Below are positions 6,656-15,279 of a DNA stretch of 64,000 bases, in pieces. This stretch comes from Silanimonas sp. Its GTDB lineage: Bacteria; Pseudomonadota; Gammaproteobacteria; Xanthomonadales; Xanthomonadaceae. The translations under genes were made by a program, and so were the position numbers. Position 1 is the stretch's first letter; each line of letters opens with the position of its first letter. The DNA is taken from NCBI RefSeq assembly GCF_027530345.1, contig NZ_JAPZQK010000006.1, forward strand, positions 248,001-312,000. The letters are read 5' to 3'. The notes below the pieces were generated by a model. The model had not been told where the DNA came from. It saw only the letters and a list, made by a program, of their open reading frames with translations, and did no database searches.

Positions 6656-9038
6656 CGCGCCGGCCGCCGCCACGCCACGTGCCGGGCTGCGCTTCGGCAC
6701 CAAGCTCGTGCTCATCCTCGCCGGGCTGGTCTTGATGCTGCAGCTGGCCGGCTGGCTGACGGTGCAGGTCGCCGTGCGCAACGGCGTCGACCAGCAGCTG
6801 GTGGACGGGCTCGAGGTCGGCGCGCGCGTCTGGGAACGCCTCGACGATGCCCGACAGCGGCAGCTGCTCGAGCGCGTGTTCGTGCTGGCCGACGATTTCG
6901 GCTTCAAGCAGGCCATCGCGACGCAGGACGGCCCGACGCTGGAATCGATGCTGGAAAGCGCGGCCGGGCGCATCGATGCGCCCTTTGCCATGGTCCTCGC
7001 CCCGGACGGTCGCCTGCTGGCGCAGCGCATGCCCGACGGGGCGCTGATCCCGCAGGCGGGCGTGGCGGCGCGCCTCGCGATGGCCCGCGAGCAGGGCTTC
7101 GCCTCGGGCGTGGTCGCCCTCGGCGAGCAGCCGGTGCGCTATGCCCTGGTCCCGGTGTTCGCCCCGGACCTCGTCGGCTGGATGGGGCTCGGCCAGGCTT
7201 TCGGGAGTGATGAAGCTGAGGAAATCGGTGCCGTCGCCGGCGTCGAGGCCAGCGTGCTGGTCCGCCAGGGCCCGGCATGGCGCGTGGCCGAGGGCACGTG
7301 GGCACCGGAGGACGAGGAAGCGGCGTTGCTCGCCACCGGCGTGCCGCGCCTGCTGGTGCACGAGCTCGAGAGCGAGGTCGATCCGGCCATGGCGCTGCGT
7401 CTGTCGGCGGAGCAGGGCACGCCCGTCTACCTCGTCCTGCAGGCATCGCGGAAGCGTGCCATGCAGCCGTATGCCGGGCTGCAGGCGCAGGTGCTCTCGC
7501 TGTCGTTCGGTGCCACGGTACTGGCCATCATCGCCGCGTTCGCCATCGGACGTCGGGTCAGCGGGCCGGTGGGTGCGCTGGCGCGTGCGGCCGAGCGCAT
7601 CCGCGGCGGCGAATACGCAACGCGGCTGGCGGTGGTCGGCACCGACGAATTCGCCACGCTCGCCGAGGCCTTCAATGCCATGCAGGACGGCATCGCCGAA
7701 CGTGAACAGCGGATCGTCCACCAGGCCGGGCATGACGGGCTGACCGGCTTGCCCAACCGCGAGCGCGCCCTTGGCCTGCTGCACGAACGGCTGCGCGATC
7801 CGCTGCTCGTCGAGGGCGCGTTGGCGATGGTCGACCTGCGGCGCTTCCACGAAGTGAACGATCTGCTCGGCCATCGGCATGGCGACCTGGCGCTGGCGGA
7901 AGTTGCGCGCCGACTTCGGGACAGCGTCGGGGGCCACGACCTCGTGGCGCGTCTCGGCGGCGACGAATTCCTGCTCGCGCTCTGGGGTGCCGATACAGCG
8001 TCCGCCGCGGCGCGCGCCGAAGCCCTGGTGGCGGCTCTCGCCGCACCGATGGACGTCGACGGCGCCCCGCTGCGCCTCGACGCCACCCTCGGGCTGGTGC
8101 CCTTCCGGCGCGATGATGCGAAGGCTCTGCCGGATGCCCGCACGCTGTTCCGTCGCGTCGAGATCGCCGGCGACCTCGCGAAGCGCGAAGGCCACGCGAT
8201 CGCGCTGTACCGCGAGGGCATGGACGAGCAGCACTTGCGCCAGCTCGCCATCGTCGGCGAACTGCGCGGTGCGATCGACGACGGTCAATTCACCCTGAAC
8301 TACCAGCCCAAGGTCGACGTCGCCACCCGCGACGTGCGTCATGCCGAGGCGCTGTTGCGCTGGACGCATCCGACCCTCGGGCGGATCGGCCCCGATGAAT
8401 TCATCCCGCTCGCGGAGCGCGCCGGCTTGGTGGGCGTGCTGACACGCTGGGTGGTGGATCGCGCCTTCGCGGACATGGCGGACTGGCGGGCTCGGGGCAT
8501 CGACGTCGGCGTGGCCATCAACCTCTCGGCCATCGACCTCGCCGATCCCGAACTGCCCGGCGCGGTGCTCGAACGCCTGCGCCATCACGGCATTCCCGCG
8601 ACGCAGGTCATCGTCGAGGTCACGGAAAGCGCGGTGCTGGCTGATCTCGATCGCGCCATCGCCTCGCTCAACGTGCTCCGCGCCGATGGCCTGCGGGTAT
8701 CGGTGGACGATTTCGGCACGGGGCAGAGCTCGTTGGGCCAGCTCAAGCACCTTCCCGCCGACGAGCTCAAGATCGACAAGAGCTTCGTGCTCCAGCTGGC
8801 GCCCGGCAGCGAGGACGAACGTATCGTGCAGTCCATCGTCCAGCTCGGCCACGCGCTGGGCCTCAAGGTCGTCGCCGAGGGATTGGAAACCGAAGCCGGC
8901 CTCGACGTGCTGGCGCGCTTGCAGTGCGACGTGGCGCAGGGCTACCACTTCAGCCGACCCTTGCCCGTGGAGGCGCTCACCACATGGATCCTCGCCCACC
9001 AACAACTCCTCCGCGCCGCCGCGGGAGAGCCCGCATGA
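6648..9038 (+). CDS. Membrane GGDEF/EAL protein (bifunctional diguanylate cyclase/phosphodiesterase)
   Basis: This 796-residue inner-membrane protein would make and/or break cyclic-di-GMP. The order is: TM1 (about 18-40), a periplasmic sensor region (about 41-275), TM2 (about 285-302), HAMP (about 303-355), GGDEF domain with intact GGDEF at 437-441, and EAL domain with EAL at 567-569 and DDFGTG at 687-692. The catalytic motifs are present in both domains; the RxxD inhibitory site five residues before GGDEF is replaced by GGHD. The GTG start at 6648 was chosen because it overlaps the cupredoxin stop and places TM1 near the N-terminus. The stop overlaps the next ATG (ATGA). I infer that the periplasmic part senses the state of the cupredoxin or globin partners. 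Confidence 0.93.
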   Translation: MSDAPAAATPRAGLRFGTKLVLILAGLVLMLQLAGWLTVQVAVRNGVDQQLVDGLEVGARVWERLDDARQRQLLERVFVLADDFGFKQAIATQDGPTLESMLESAAGRIDAPFAMVLAPDGRLLAQRMPDGALIPQAGVAARLAMAREQGFASGVVALGEQPVRYALVPVFAPDLVGWMGLGQAFGSDEAEEIGAVAGVEASVLVRQGPAWRVAEGTWAPEDEEAALLATGVPRLLVHELESEVDPAMALRLSAEQGTPVYLVLQASRKRAMQPYAGLQAQVLSLSFGATVLAIIAAFAIGRRVSGPVGALARAAERIRGGEYATRLAVVGTDEFATLAEAFNAMQDGIAEREQRIVHQAGHDGLTGLPNRERALGLLHERLRDPLLVEGALAMVDLRRFHEVNDLLGHRHGDLALAEVARRLRDSVGGHDLVARLGGDEFLLALWGADTASAAARAEALVAALAAPMDVDGAPLRLDATLGLVPFRRDDAKALPDARTLFRRVEIAGDLAKREGHAIALYREGMDEQHLRQLAIVGELRGAIDDGQFTLNYQPKVDVATRDVRHAEALLRWTHPTLGRIGPDEFIPLAERAGLVGVLTRWVVDRAFADMADWRARGIDVGVAINLSAIDLADPELPGAVLERLRHHGIPATQVIVEVTESAVLADLDRAIASLNVLRADGLRVSVDDFGTGQSSLGQLKHLPADELKIDKSFVLQLAPGSEDERIVQSIVQLGHALGLKVVAEGLETEAGLDVLARLQCDVAQGYHFSRPLPVEALTTWILAHQQLLRAAAGEPA

Positions 9039-9934
9039 CCGGCGTGGCGCCGGCCGCCGCCGCCGTGCTGTTGCTGGCGACGGCATCGTTCGCTGCGGCC
9101 GCGCCGTCGGAACTCGCCACGCGCGACGCCGTGGGACATGCGGGGCGCCTGCTCGCCACCGGCGGCGCCAGCATGATCGAAGGCAGCGCGGGTGGCGGCA
9201 TCGTGCCTTGGGCCGTGATCGCGGGCTACGGCACCGAGGACCAGTGGGGCGCCGCGGCGTTCGCGACACGCGTCGAAGTCCGCGACTACGCGCTCACCAG
9301 CCAGGGCGTCGCCTTGGGCTGGCGCAACCGGATCGAGCTGGGGGTCGCGAGGCAGCAGTTCGGCCTGCCCACGCTGGCCGACGCGCTGTCGCTGCCGACA
9401 CGCCGCTTCCGCCAAGACATCGTCCACGCGAAGTGGCGGCTCGCCGGGGACCTCGTCTACACGCCGATGCCGCAGCTCACGCTCGGTGCGCAGCACAAGA
9501 CGCAGCGCGATTTCCTCGTGCCATCGCTGGTCGGCGCGCGCGACAACTCCGATATCGATGTCTATCTCTCGGCCAGCAAGCTGTTCCTCGGCGCCGCCGG
9601 TGGCCGCCATCTGCTGCTGAACGGCACGCTGCGACGCACCCGCGCCAACCAGACCGGGCTGCTCGGCTTCGGCGGCGACCGCGACGACGGGTACGCGCTG
9701 GTTGGCGAAGCGAGCGCCGCGGTGCTGCTGGACCCGCGCTGGGCTGTGGGCGTCGAATACCGGCAGAAACCGGACAATCTCGGCTTCGCCCGCGAGGACG
9801 ACTGGAAGGATGTGTTCGTCGGTTGGTTCCCGAACAAGCGCGTGGCGGTCGTTGCCGCCCGGGCGGATCTCGGCCGCATCGCCACGCTCGAAGACCAGGA
9901 GGGCTGGTATGTCTCGCTGCAGCTCAGTCACTAA
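9035..9934 (+). CDS. DUF3034-family secreted, probably outer-membrane beta-barrel protein
   Basis: The product has 299 residues with a signal peptide (about 1-25, ending FAAAAPSE). The body alternates polar and hydrophobic residues in strand-like repeats (GVALGWRNRIELGVARQQFG; LLLNGTLRRTRANQTGLLGF; WAVGVEYRQKPDNLG) and closes with GWYVSLQLSH, as in beta-barrel proteins. The motifs IEGSAGGGIVPWAVIAGYGT and LGFGGDR match my memory of the DUF3034 family, which is found beside cupredoxin and cyclic-di-GMP genes in other proteobacteria. It starts in an ATGA overlap with the GGDEF/EAL gene and overlaps the globin gene by 26 bases. The biochemical role is unknown. Confidence 0.8.
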   Translation: MTGVAPAAAAVLLLATASFAAAAPSELATRDAVGHAGRLLATGGASMIEGSAGGGIVPWAVIAGYGTEDQWGAAAFATRVEVRDYALTSQGVALGWRNRIELGVARQQFGLPTLADALSLPTRRFRQDIVHAKWRLAGDLVYTPMPQLTLGAQHKTQRDFLVPSLVGARDNSDIDVYLSASKLFLGAAGGRHLLLNGTLRRTRANQTGLLGFGGDRDDGYALVGEASAAVLLDPRWAVGVEYRQKPDNLGFAREDDWKDVFVGWFPNKRVAVVAARADLGRIATLEDQEGWYVSLQLSH

Positions 9935-10400
9935 GGCGGACGTCCCCGCTCGCGCTGTTTCGGTGCCGCGTCTGCGCGCGGTGCTCGTCGCGATCGCGCT
10001 TTCGGTCCTGCTCGCCGGCTGCGCCAGTGCCCCAGCGAGGCAGGGCACCACGCTCTACGAGCGTCTCGGCGGCGAGGCCGGTGTCGCGGCGATCACCGAA
10101 GGCCTGCTCATCCGCAGCGCGGACGATCCGCGCATCCGCGATGATTTCGCCGAAGCCGACATCGTCAACCTGCACACGCGCCTCGTCGAACACCTGTGCG
10201 CGCTCACCGGCGGGCCCTGCACCTATGGGGGACGCGACATGAAGGCCGCGCACGTGGGCCTCGGGCTGACGGAAGCCGACTTCAACGCACTGGTCGAGAA
10301 CCTTGTCGACGCGATGACGGAACGGGGCGTGCCGATCGCCGCGCAGAACGAACTGCTGGCGATCCTCGCACCGATGCGCGGCGAAATCATCCGCCAGTAG
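9909..10400 (+). CDS. Group 1 truncated hemoglobin with lipoprotein signal
   Basis: This is a small heme protein of about 163 residues. The globin part begins LYERLGGEAGVAAI (about residue 49), typical of trHb group I, and carries the likely proximal histidine H115 in MKAAHVGLGLT. In front is a hydrophobic segment ending in a lipobox (LLAGC, Cys38), so it is predicted to be membrane-anchored in the periplasm; most truncated hemoglobins are cytosolic. The ATG at 9909 gives a long polar leader before the hydrophobic core; an in-frame GTG near 9963 would give a more normal signal peptide and may be the true start. It is the last gene of the cupredoxin operon. An O2 or NO binding role in redox sensing is inference. 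Confidence 0.85.
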   Translation: MSRCSSVTKADVPARAVSVPRLRAVLVAIALSVLLAGCASAPARQGTTLYERLGGEAGVAAITEGLLIRSADDPRIRDDFAEADIVNLHTRLVEHLCALTGGPCTYGGRDMKAAHVGLGLTEADFNALVENLVDAMTERGVPIAAQNELLAILAPMRGEIIRQ

Positions 10401-10402
10401 TC

Positions 10403-10424
10403 AGCCGGCGGATGAACACCGGCT
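10403..10424. terminator. Weak hairpin between the convergent globin and chemoreceptor genes
   Basis: AGCCGG (10403-10408) pairs with CCGGCT (10419-10424) across a 10-base loop, just past the globin stop and before the end of the convergent chemoreceptor gene. No long T-run follows, so termination is only possible. Confidence 0.25.
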
Positions 10425-10456
10425 CGTCTTGGGGCTGCACGGAACCGGGCCGCCCT

Positions 10457-12676
10457 TCAACGCGAGACGACGAAACGTGCAGCGATCTGGGCCAACTGGC
10501 CGGTCTGTTCGTTCATGGCCTGTGCCGATGCCGCCATTTCCTCGACCAAGGCCGAGTTGGCTTGCGTGACCTGGTCCATCTGCGTGACCGACTGATTGAC
10601 CTCCGCAAGGCCCTTCGCCTGCTCAACGGAAGCCGCCGTGATCTCGGTGATGATCTCGGCCACTTTCTGGGAGGACGCCACGATGTCCTCCATGGTTTGG
10701 CCGGCTTTCTGGGCCACACCCGCGCCGGTCGCAATCTTGGAGACGGACTCGTTGATCAGTGCGGCGATTTCTTTCGCCGCGGTGGCGGAACGTTGCGCCA
10801 ACGCCCGCACTTCCGCAGCAACAACGGCAAACCCGCGACCCTGGTCTCCTGCGCGCGCGGCCTCAACCGCCGCGTTGAGCGCGAGGATATTGGTCTGGAA
10901 AGCGATGCCATCGATGGTGCTGGTGATGTCCGCCATGCGGCGTGATCCCGCCTCGATATCTCGCATCAGCGCAACGACCTGCTGCACGGTCTCACCGCCC
11001 TCGCTGGCGACGCCCGCGGCCCGCGAAGCCAACTGCTTCGCCTCTTGGGCATGCGCAGTGCTTTGCTTCACCGTGGCATTCATCTCCTCCATCGCAGCGG
11101 CGGTTTCCTCGACGCTCGCGGCGGCCTGTTCGGTGCGCTTTGAAAGATCCATGTTGCCGGCAGCGATCTCCGAGGACGCATCGCCCAATGCGGCGACCGC
11201 CCGCTGGACTTCACCGATGGTCGTCGCGAGGGCATCCGCCGTCGCGTTGGCGTTGCGATTGAGCTCGCCAAAACTGCCCATCAACTCCGCCGAGGAGCGC
11301 ACGGTGAGGTTGCCTTGGGCCAAGGCCGCCATCGTCACCTGCACCTCGTCGATGGCTTGGCTGGTGAGGTCCATCAGGGAGTTGAAGATGCGGGCGAGTT
11401 CCTGGTATCGCGGATCATCGGTCTGGAGCTCGACGCGTGCCGTAAGAATTCCCGCCGCAGCCTTCTGGGCGACATTGCGCAGTCCGTGACGGAAGTTGGT
11501 GTCGTCCGTGCGGTCTTGCCACTCGAGTGCTGTACCAAGCCGCTCGCCATTGGCACCGAACACCGGCGTTGCCGTGAGATCGAAGTGCATGCCGCCAACC
11601 GCAAGTTTGGCCCGGTGCGCCGTCGCCAACGTCGGCATGAGAGCGCGCTGATGTGCCGGGTCGCGATGGAACCGGTCAAAGTTGCTGCCCAGAATGTTGC
11701 TCGCCCTGAAGTCGGGCAAACGCTCACGAATCGCCGCTTCCCCCTGGGTCAGGGTGCGGATGACCGCGGGGTTGACGTAAACAATTTTGCCCTCGGCGTC
11801 GGCGATCATCATGCCGCTGGCAGCGCCATCGAGGGCGCTGCGCACGCGGGCGTTTTCAGTAGCGATTTCACGCTCGCGCTCGATTCGATCGCGCAATTGC
11901 GTCTGCATGTTGGAAAGCGTGCGCAGCAGGCGTGCCGTTTCATCACGCCCCTCGAGGACGATGACGGAGTCAAAGTGCCCTTCGGCGACCCGGCCAGCAA
12001 CATCGACCGCCCGGCCGAGGGGTCGGACGACGCTACGGGTGATCGCCCACGCCACGGCGCCGCCGACCGCGATCGCCACCAGCGTCAGCAGCACGAGAAT
12101 CCGCGAGAACCCATTGGCCACCGACGTGGCGTTTGTGGCCTCGATCTTGTTCTTTTCTTCTTCCCGGTCGATGAACTGGTTGATTCGCGCGAGCCATTCC
12201 ACGAAAGCAGGCTTTGCCTCGGCGAGAAGGAGCGCCTGCGCACCCGCCACGTCACCCGAGGCACGCAACGCGCGAACCTCCTCGATCAAGGGCAGCGTCT
12301 TTGCTTCGATCTCTTTGATCCCTGCGAGGATGCGACGCTCCTCGTCGTCGGCCCCCACCATGAGCTCGTCCAACGGTGCCGCCGACGCGGCGTAAGCTTC
12401 CGCGAGACGATCAATGGCACCCTCTGCTTCCGCGCGACCCTCCGGGTCATCGACGAGAACGACGTCCCGCAGCTCGATGGCGCGATCGTGCACGCTGCCG
12501 CGGAAATTGATGGCATAGCGCTGCTTGACACTATTGATCTCGTTGATCTGGGCCAAGGCGCGATCGATCACACCGACGCGCTGGATGCCGACGGCGGTGA
12601 CGACCATCATCAAGACGAGGATCAAGCCAAATCCGAGCAAGAGACGCTGGCCGATGCGGATGGACGACAGATTCAC
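10457..12676 (-). CDS. Methyl-accepting chemotaxis protein with PAS domain
   Basis: This is a 739-residue transmembrane chemoreceptor. TM1 spans about residues 12-31, a periplasmic four-helix-bundle-like region about 33-190, TM2 about 193-212, and HAMP about 213-265. A cytoplasmic PAS region follows (about 285-395, [17 protein letters not shown]), then a second HAMP-like linker and the signalling hairpin, whose tip [22 protein letters not shown] is the hallmark CheA/CheW-binding region. Methylation helices rich in E/Q/A flank the tip. The PAS domain may bind a cofactor or small ligand. No C-terminal CheR-binding pentapeptide is seen (it ends ARFVVSR). It stands alone, not beside other che genes. 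Confidence 0.95.
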   Translation of the reverse strand: MNLSSIRIGQRLLLGFGLILVLMMVVTAVGIQRVGVIDRALAQINEINSVKQRYAINFRGSVHDRAIELRDVVLVDDPEGRAEAEGAIDRLAEAYAASAAPLDELMVGADDEERRILAGIKEIEAKTLPLIEEVRALRASGDVAGAQALLLAEAKPAFVEWLARINQFIDREEEKNKIEATNATSVANGFSRILVLLTLVAIAVGGAVAWAITRSVVRPLGRAVDVAGRVAEGHFDSVIVLEGRDETARLLRTLSNMQTQLRDRIEREREIATENARVRSALDGAASGMMIADAEGKIVYVNPAVIRTLTQGEAAIRERLPDFRASNILGSNFDRFHRDPAHQRALMPTLATAHRAKLAVGGMHFDLTATPVFGANGERLGTALEWQDRTDDTNFRHGLRNVAQKAAAGILTARVELQTDDPRYQELARIFNSLMDLTSQAIDEVQVTMAALAQGNLTVRSSAELMGSFGELNRNANATADALATTIGEVQRAVAALGDASSEIAAGNMDLSKRTEQAAASVEETAAAMEEMNATVKQSTAHAQEAKQLASRAAGVASEGGETVQQVVALMRDIEAGSRRMADITSTIDGIAFQTNILALNAAVEAARAGDQGRGFAVVAAEVRALAQRSATAAKEIAALINESVSKIATGAGVAQKAGQTMEDIVASSQKVAEIITEITAASVEQAKGLAEVNQSVTQMDQVTQANSALVEEMAASAQAMNEQTGQLAQIAARFVVSR

Positions 12677-12848
12677 AGGGCACGCTCCAAGGCTTTATTC
12701 ATTTCTTGCATGGAAAACCATTCTGCGACGACGTCGCAATGAACACTGCGACGCGGCGCATGCTTATCCGCCTTTGACAACAAATGAAACTTTTCCCGGC
12801 CGAACAAGCATGAGCCGTTGGCGACGTTAGAATCGGGCCGATCTGACG

Positions 12849-12888
12849 TCCAATGCATGTTGTATCGTTACCCATGCATCCAATGCAT
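12849..12888. promoter_or_regulatory. Cluster of three ATGCAT palindromes upstream of the LysR gene
   Basis: ATGCAT occurs at 12853-12858, 12874-12879 and 12883-12888. The longer word TCCAATGCAT occurs twice, exactly 30 bases apart (12849 and 12879), about three helical turns. It lies 26-65 bases before the LysR start in an otherwise GC-rich genome. It is a candidate operator for the LysR protein itself or for the divergent chemoreceptor gene. Confidence 0.35.
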
Positions 12889-12913
12889 TGAAATGATTCA
12901 AGGTGCCAAACAT

Positions 12914-13855
12914 ATGGATCTGAAGAAGCTCCGACATCTGGTCGCCATCGCCGACGAGGGCGGCTTCGTCAAAGCTGCAAGGCGCCTTCATATGTCCCAG
13001 CCAGCGTTGAGTCGAAGCATTCAGGCGCTGGAGGCGGAAGCAGGCGTCCCCCTGATCGATCGAGGCACGCGCTCAGGCGGGCTGACCCCAGCGGGCGCCT
13101 TTGTCCTGGATCGCGCGAGGAAGCTGCTTTTCGCCTCGGGATGCCTCGATCGGGATTTGGCCCTGTATCGCGAACGCCAGCTGGGCCAACTCGCGTTCGG
13201 CGTCGGGCCGTTTCCGGCCGCAATGTTCCTCCCTAACCTGGTGCAGGACCTGAGGCGTGAGCACGCCGAGGTGCGCATCAAGCTGGAAATCAGTCACGGC
13301 TCCAATTTGCTTCAGTACTTGCGGAACGAGAAGATTGATTTCTTCGTCTCCGACACCCGCGATTTCGCGACCGAGGACGATATCGCGATCGTTCCGCTTC
13401 CACGTCAGCCCATGGGTTTCTTCGTCCGAAGCGGACACCCGATCACGGCGCTCCGTACAGTAAAAGCAGAGGCACTCGTTGATTTCGGCCTCGCGACCGT
13501 CGAGCCGCCTCGATCAGCAAGGGACACCGTTTCGTCCGCGATGGGGGTGGAATCGAGCTCACTTCCCGTGGTTCTGGAGTGCAACGATCTTTCGACGCTG
13601 AAGCAGGCGGCATTGGCCTCGAATGCCATCCTGTGCGCGGCTCGCGTGGCGATGGTCGACACCGTTGCGGATGGCCGATTCATCGCGTTGAACGTCAAGG
13701 ATATGCCACCTCTGCATTCCGAAATGGGCGTCGCCTCAATCAAGGGGAGAAGTGCTTCGCCTTTGGTCGAATCGGCGATCCGCAGGATCGTCTCTATGGC
13801 GACGTCCGTCTCGACGTCGCCATCCGAGCCTACTTCCCGATGCAAAAACTGCTGA
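12914..13855 (+). CDS. LysR-family transcriptional regulator
   Basis: This 313-residue regulator has an N-terminal winged helix-turn-helix (about residues 1-60; LVAIADEGGFVKAARRLHMSQPALSRSIQALE) and a periplasmic-binding-protein-like effector domain (about 90-290). The ATG at 12914 begins MDLKKLRHLVAI, the standard family start, so earlier in-frame starts were rejected. It is divergent from the chemoreceptor gene and converges on mnmE, overlapping its last codons by 26 bases, so its C-terminal tail (SEPTSRCKNC) is encoded over the conserved end of mnmE. The effector and targets are unknown. Base composition is slightly lower in GC than neighbours. Confidence 0.93.
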   Translation: MDLKKLRHLVAIADEGGFVKAARRLHMSQPALSRSIQALEAEAGVPLIDRGTRSGGLTPAGAFVLDRARKLLFASGCLDRDLALYRERQLGQLAFGVGPFPAAMFLPNLVQDLRREHAEVRIKLEISHGSNLLQYLRNEKIDFFVSDTRDFATEDDIAIVPLPRQPMGFFVRSGHPITALRTVKAEALVDFGLATVEPPRSARDTVSSAMGVESSSLPVVLECNDLSTLKQAALASNAILCAARVAMVDTVADGRFIALNVKDMPPLHSEMGVASIKGRSASPLVESAIRRIVSMATSVSTSPSEPTSRCKNC

Positions 13856-15179
13856 ATATCCGACCCAGCAGCGCATCGCTGCTGATCCGGCCGGTGATCT
13901 CACCGAGCGCGTCCTGCGCCAGCCGCAAGTCTTCCGCTGCCAACTCACCCTGACGCGCGCGCAGCTGCGCTGCGGCGTCGGCAAGATGCGTTCCGGCGCG
14001 GACGATGGCCTCGACGTGGCGCGTGCGGGCGGAGAACGCGCCGCTGCTGCCTTCGCCCACGCCCGCCGCATCGCGCAAGCGCTCCCGGAGGGCGCCTAGG
14101 CCGAGGCCATGCGGGGCGTCGATCCATAGGTGCCATCCGTCGTCGCGCTGTTCCACCCGGCCTGCGGTTCCGGTGAGGTCGGCATGGGTATGCACCCAAA
14201 AGACCCGCGACGCCACGTCGCGTTCCTGCCGCAATCGCGCCATCGCCACGTCGGCCTCGCGATCGTCGAGCACCGCTAACACAAGATCGGCCTTCGCCAC
14301 TTCGGCGCGCGCGCGACGGATGCCCTCGGCTTCGACGACATCGTCGGTCTCGCGCAGTCCTGCGGTGTCGACCAACGTCAGCTCGAAGCCATCGATGCGG
14401 ATGACGTCGCGGAGCACGTCGCGCGTGGTACCAGCGATCGGCGTGACGATGGCGCGCTCCGAACCGGCCAGCGCGTTCATCAGCGCGCTCTTGCCGGCGT
14501 TCGGCGCGCCGACGATCACCACGTGCAGGCCGTCGACCAGTCGCACGCCGCGCGCCGCATCGCGATGGAGGGCCGCATGCAGCGCCTCGACGCGCGCCAG
14601 CCTCGCGGCCAGCTCGGGAGCGGCGAGGAAGTCGATCTCCTCCTCGGGGAAGTCGATGGCCGCCTCGACGTGCACGCGCAGCAGGGTGAGCGCTTCCACC
14701 AGTTCGTCGACGCGGGCGCTGAAGACGCCGTCCAGCGAACGCCGGGCGGCGCGCAAAGCCGCATCGGACGATGCAGTGATCAGGTCGGCGACGGCTTCGG
14801 CCTGCGCGAGGTCAAGCTTGCCCTCGAGGAAGGCGCGCTCGCTGAACTCGCCGGGGCGCGCCGCGCGCGCGCCAAGCGCGAGGCAGCGCGCCACCACCTG
14901 CGCAAGCAGGCGCGGGTTGCCATGGCCCTGCAGCTCGACGACGTCCTCGCCGGTGAAGCTGCGCGGCGCGTCGAAGGCGATCACCAGCCCATCGTCGATG
15001 ACTTCGCCATCCGCACCGTGGAAACGGACGTAGCGGGCCTGTCTCGCCACGAAGGGTCGTTCCGTCGCACACAGCGCTTCGGCGATGGGCTTCGCGCGCG
15101 GCCCGGACAGGCGCACCACGCCGATACCGGCGGCGCCGTTCGCGGTGGCCACGGCCACGATGGTGTCGCGTTCGCTCAT
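13830..15179 (-). CDS. mnmE: tRNA modification GTPase MnmE (TrmE)
   Basis: With MnmG, this GTPase installs the 5-carboxymethylaminomethyl-type modification on U34 of certain tRNAs. The 449-residue protein shows the folate-binding N-terminal domain (about 1-118), a helical domain, and an inserted G domain with G1 GAPNAGKS (224-231), the TTRD switch and DTAGLRET. It ends FCIGK, the invariant C-terminal motif with catalytic Cys446. The start at 15179 (MSERDTIVAVAT) fits the family; the open frame runs further upstream without similarity. It is last in the conserved rpmH-rnpA-yidC-mnmE order. Confidence 0.98.
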   Translation of the reverse strand: MSERDTIVAVATANGAAGIGVVRLSGPRAKPIAEALCATERPFVARQARYVRFHGADGEVIDDGLVIAFDAPRSFTGEDVVELQGHGNPRLLAQVVARCLALGARAARPGEFSERAFLEGKLDLAQAEAVADLITASSDAALRAARRSLDGVFSARVDELVEALTLLRVHVEAAIDFPEEEIDFLAAPELAARLARVEALHAALHRDAARGVRLVDGLHVVIVGAPNAGKSALMNALAGSERAIVTPIAGTTRDVLRDVIRIDGFELTLVDTAGLRETDDVVEAEGIRRARAEVAKADLVLAVLDDREADVAMARLRQERDVASRVFWVHTHADLTGTAGRVEQRDDGWHLWIDAPHGLGLGALRERLRDAAGVGEGSSGAFSARTRHVEAIVRAGTHLADAAAQLRARQGELAAEDLRLAQDALGEITGRISSDALLGRIFSSFCIGK

Positions 15180-15279
15180 GGCGCGAAGCCTAGCGCGGCG
15201 GCGAGCGCCAAGTAGCCCGCACATGCGACGAGGCCCGCTTGCGCGGGCCCCGTCATTGATCTTTGCGTGGGTGATCGGC

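Noticed and set aside
12764-12794. FliA (sigma-28)-like promoter before the chemoreceptor gene (minus strand AAAAGTTT ... GCGGATAA)
   Set aside because: The elements are separated by 15 bases instead of 11, and each has a mismatch; not convincing enough to annotate.
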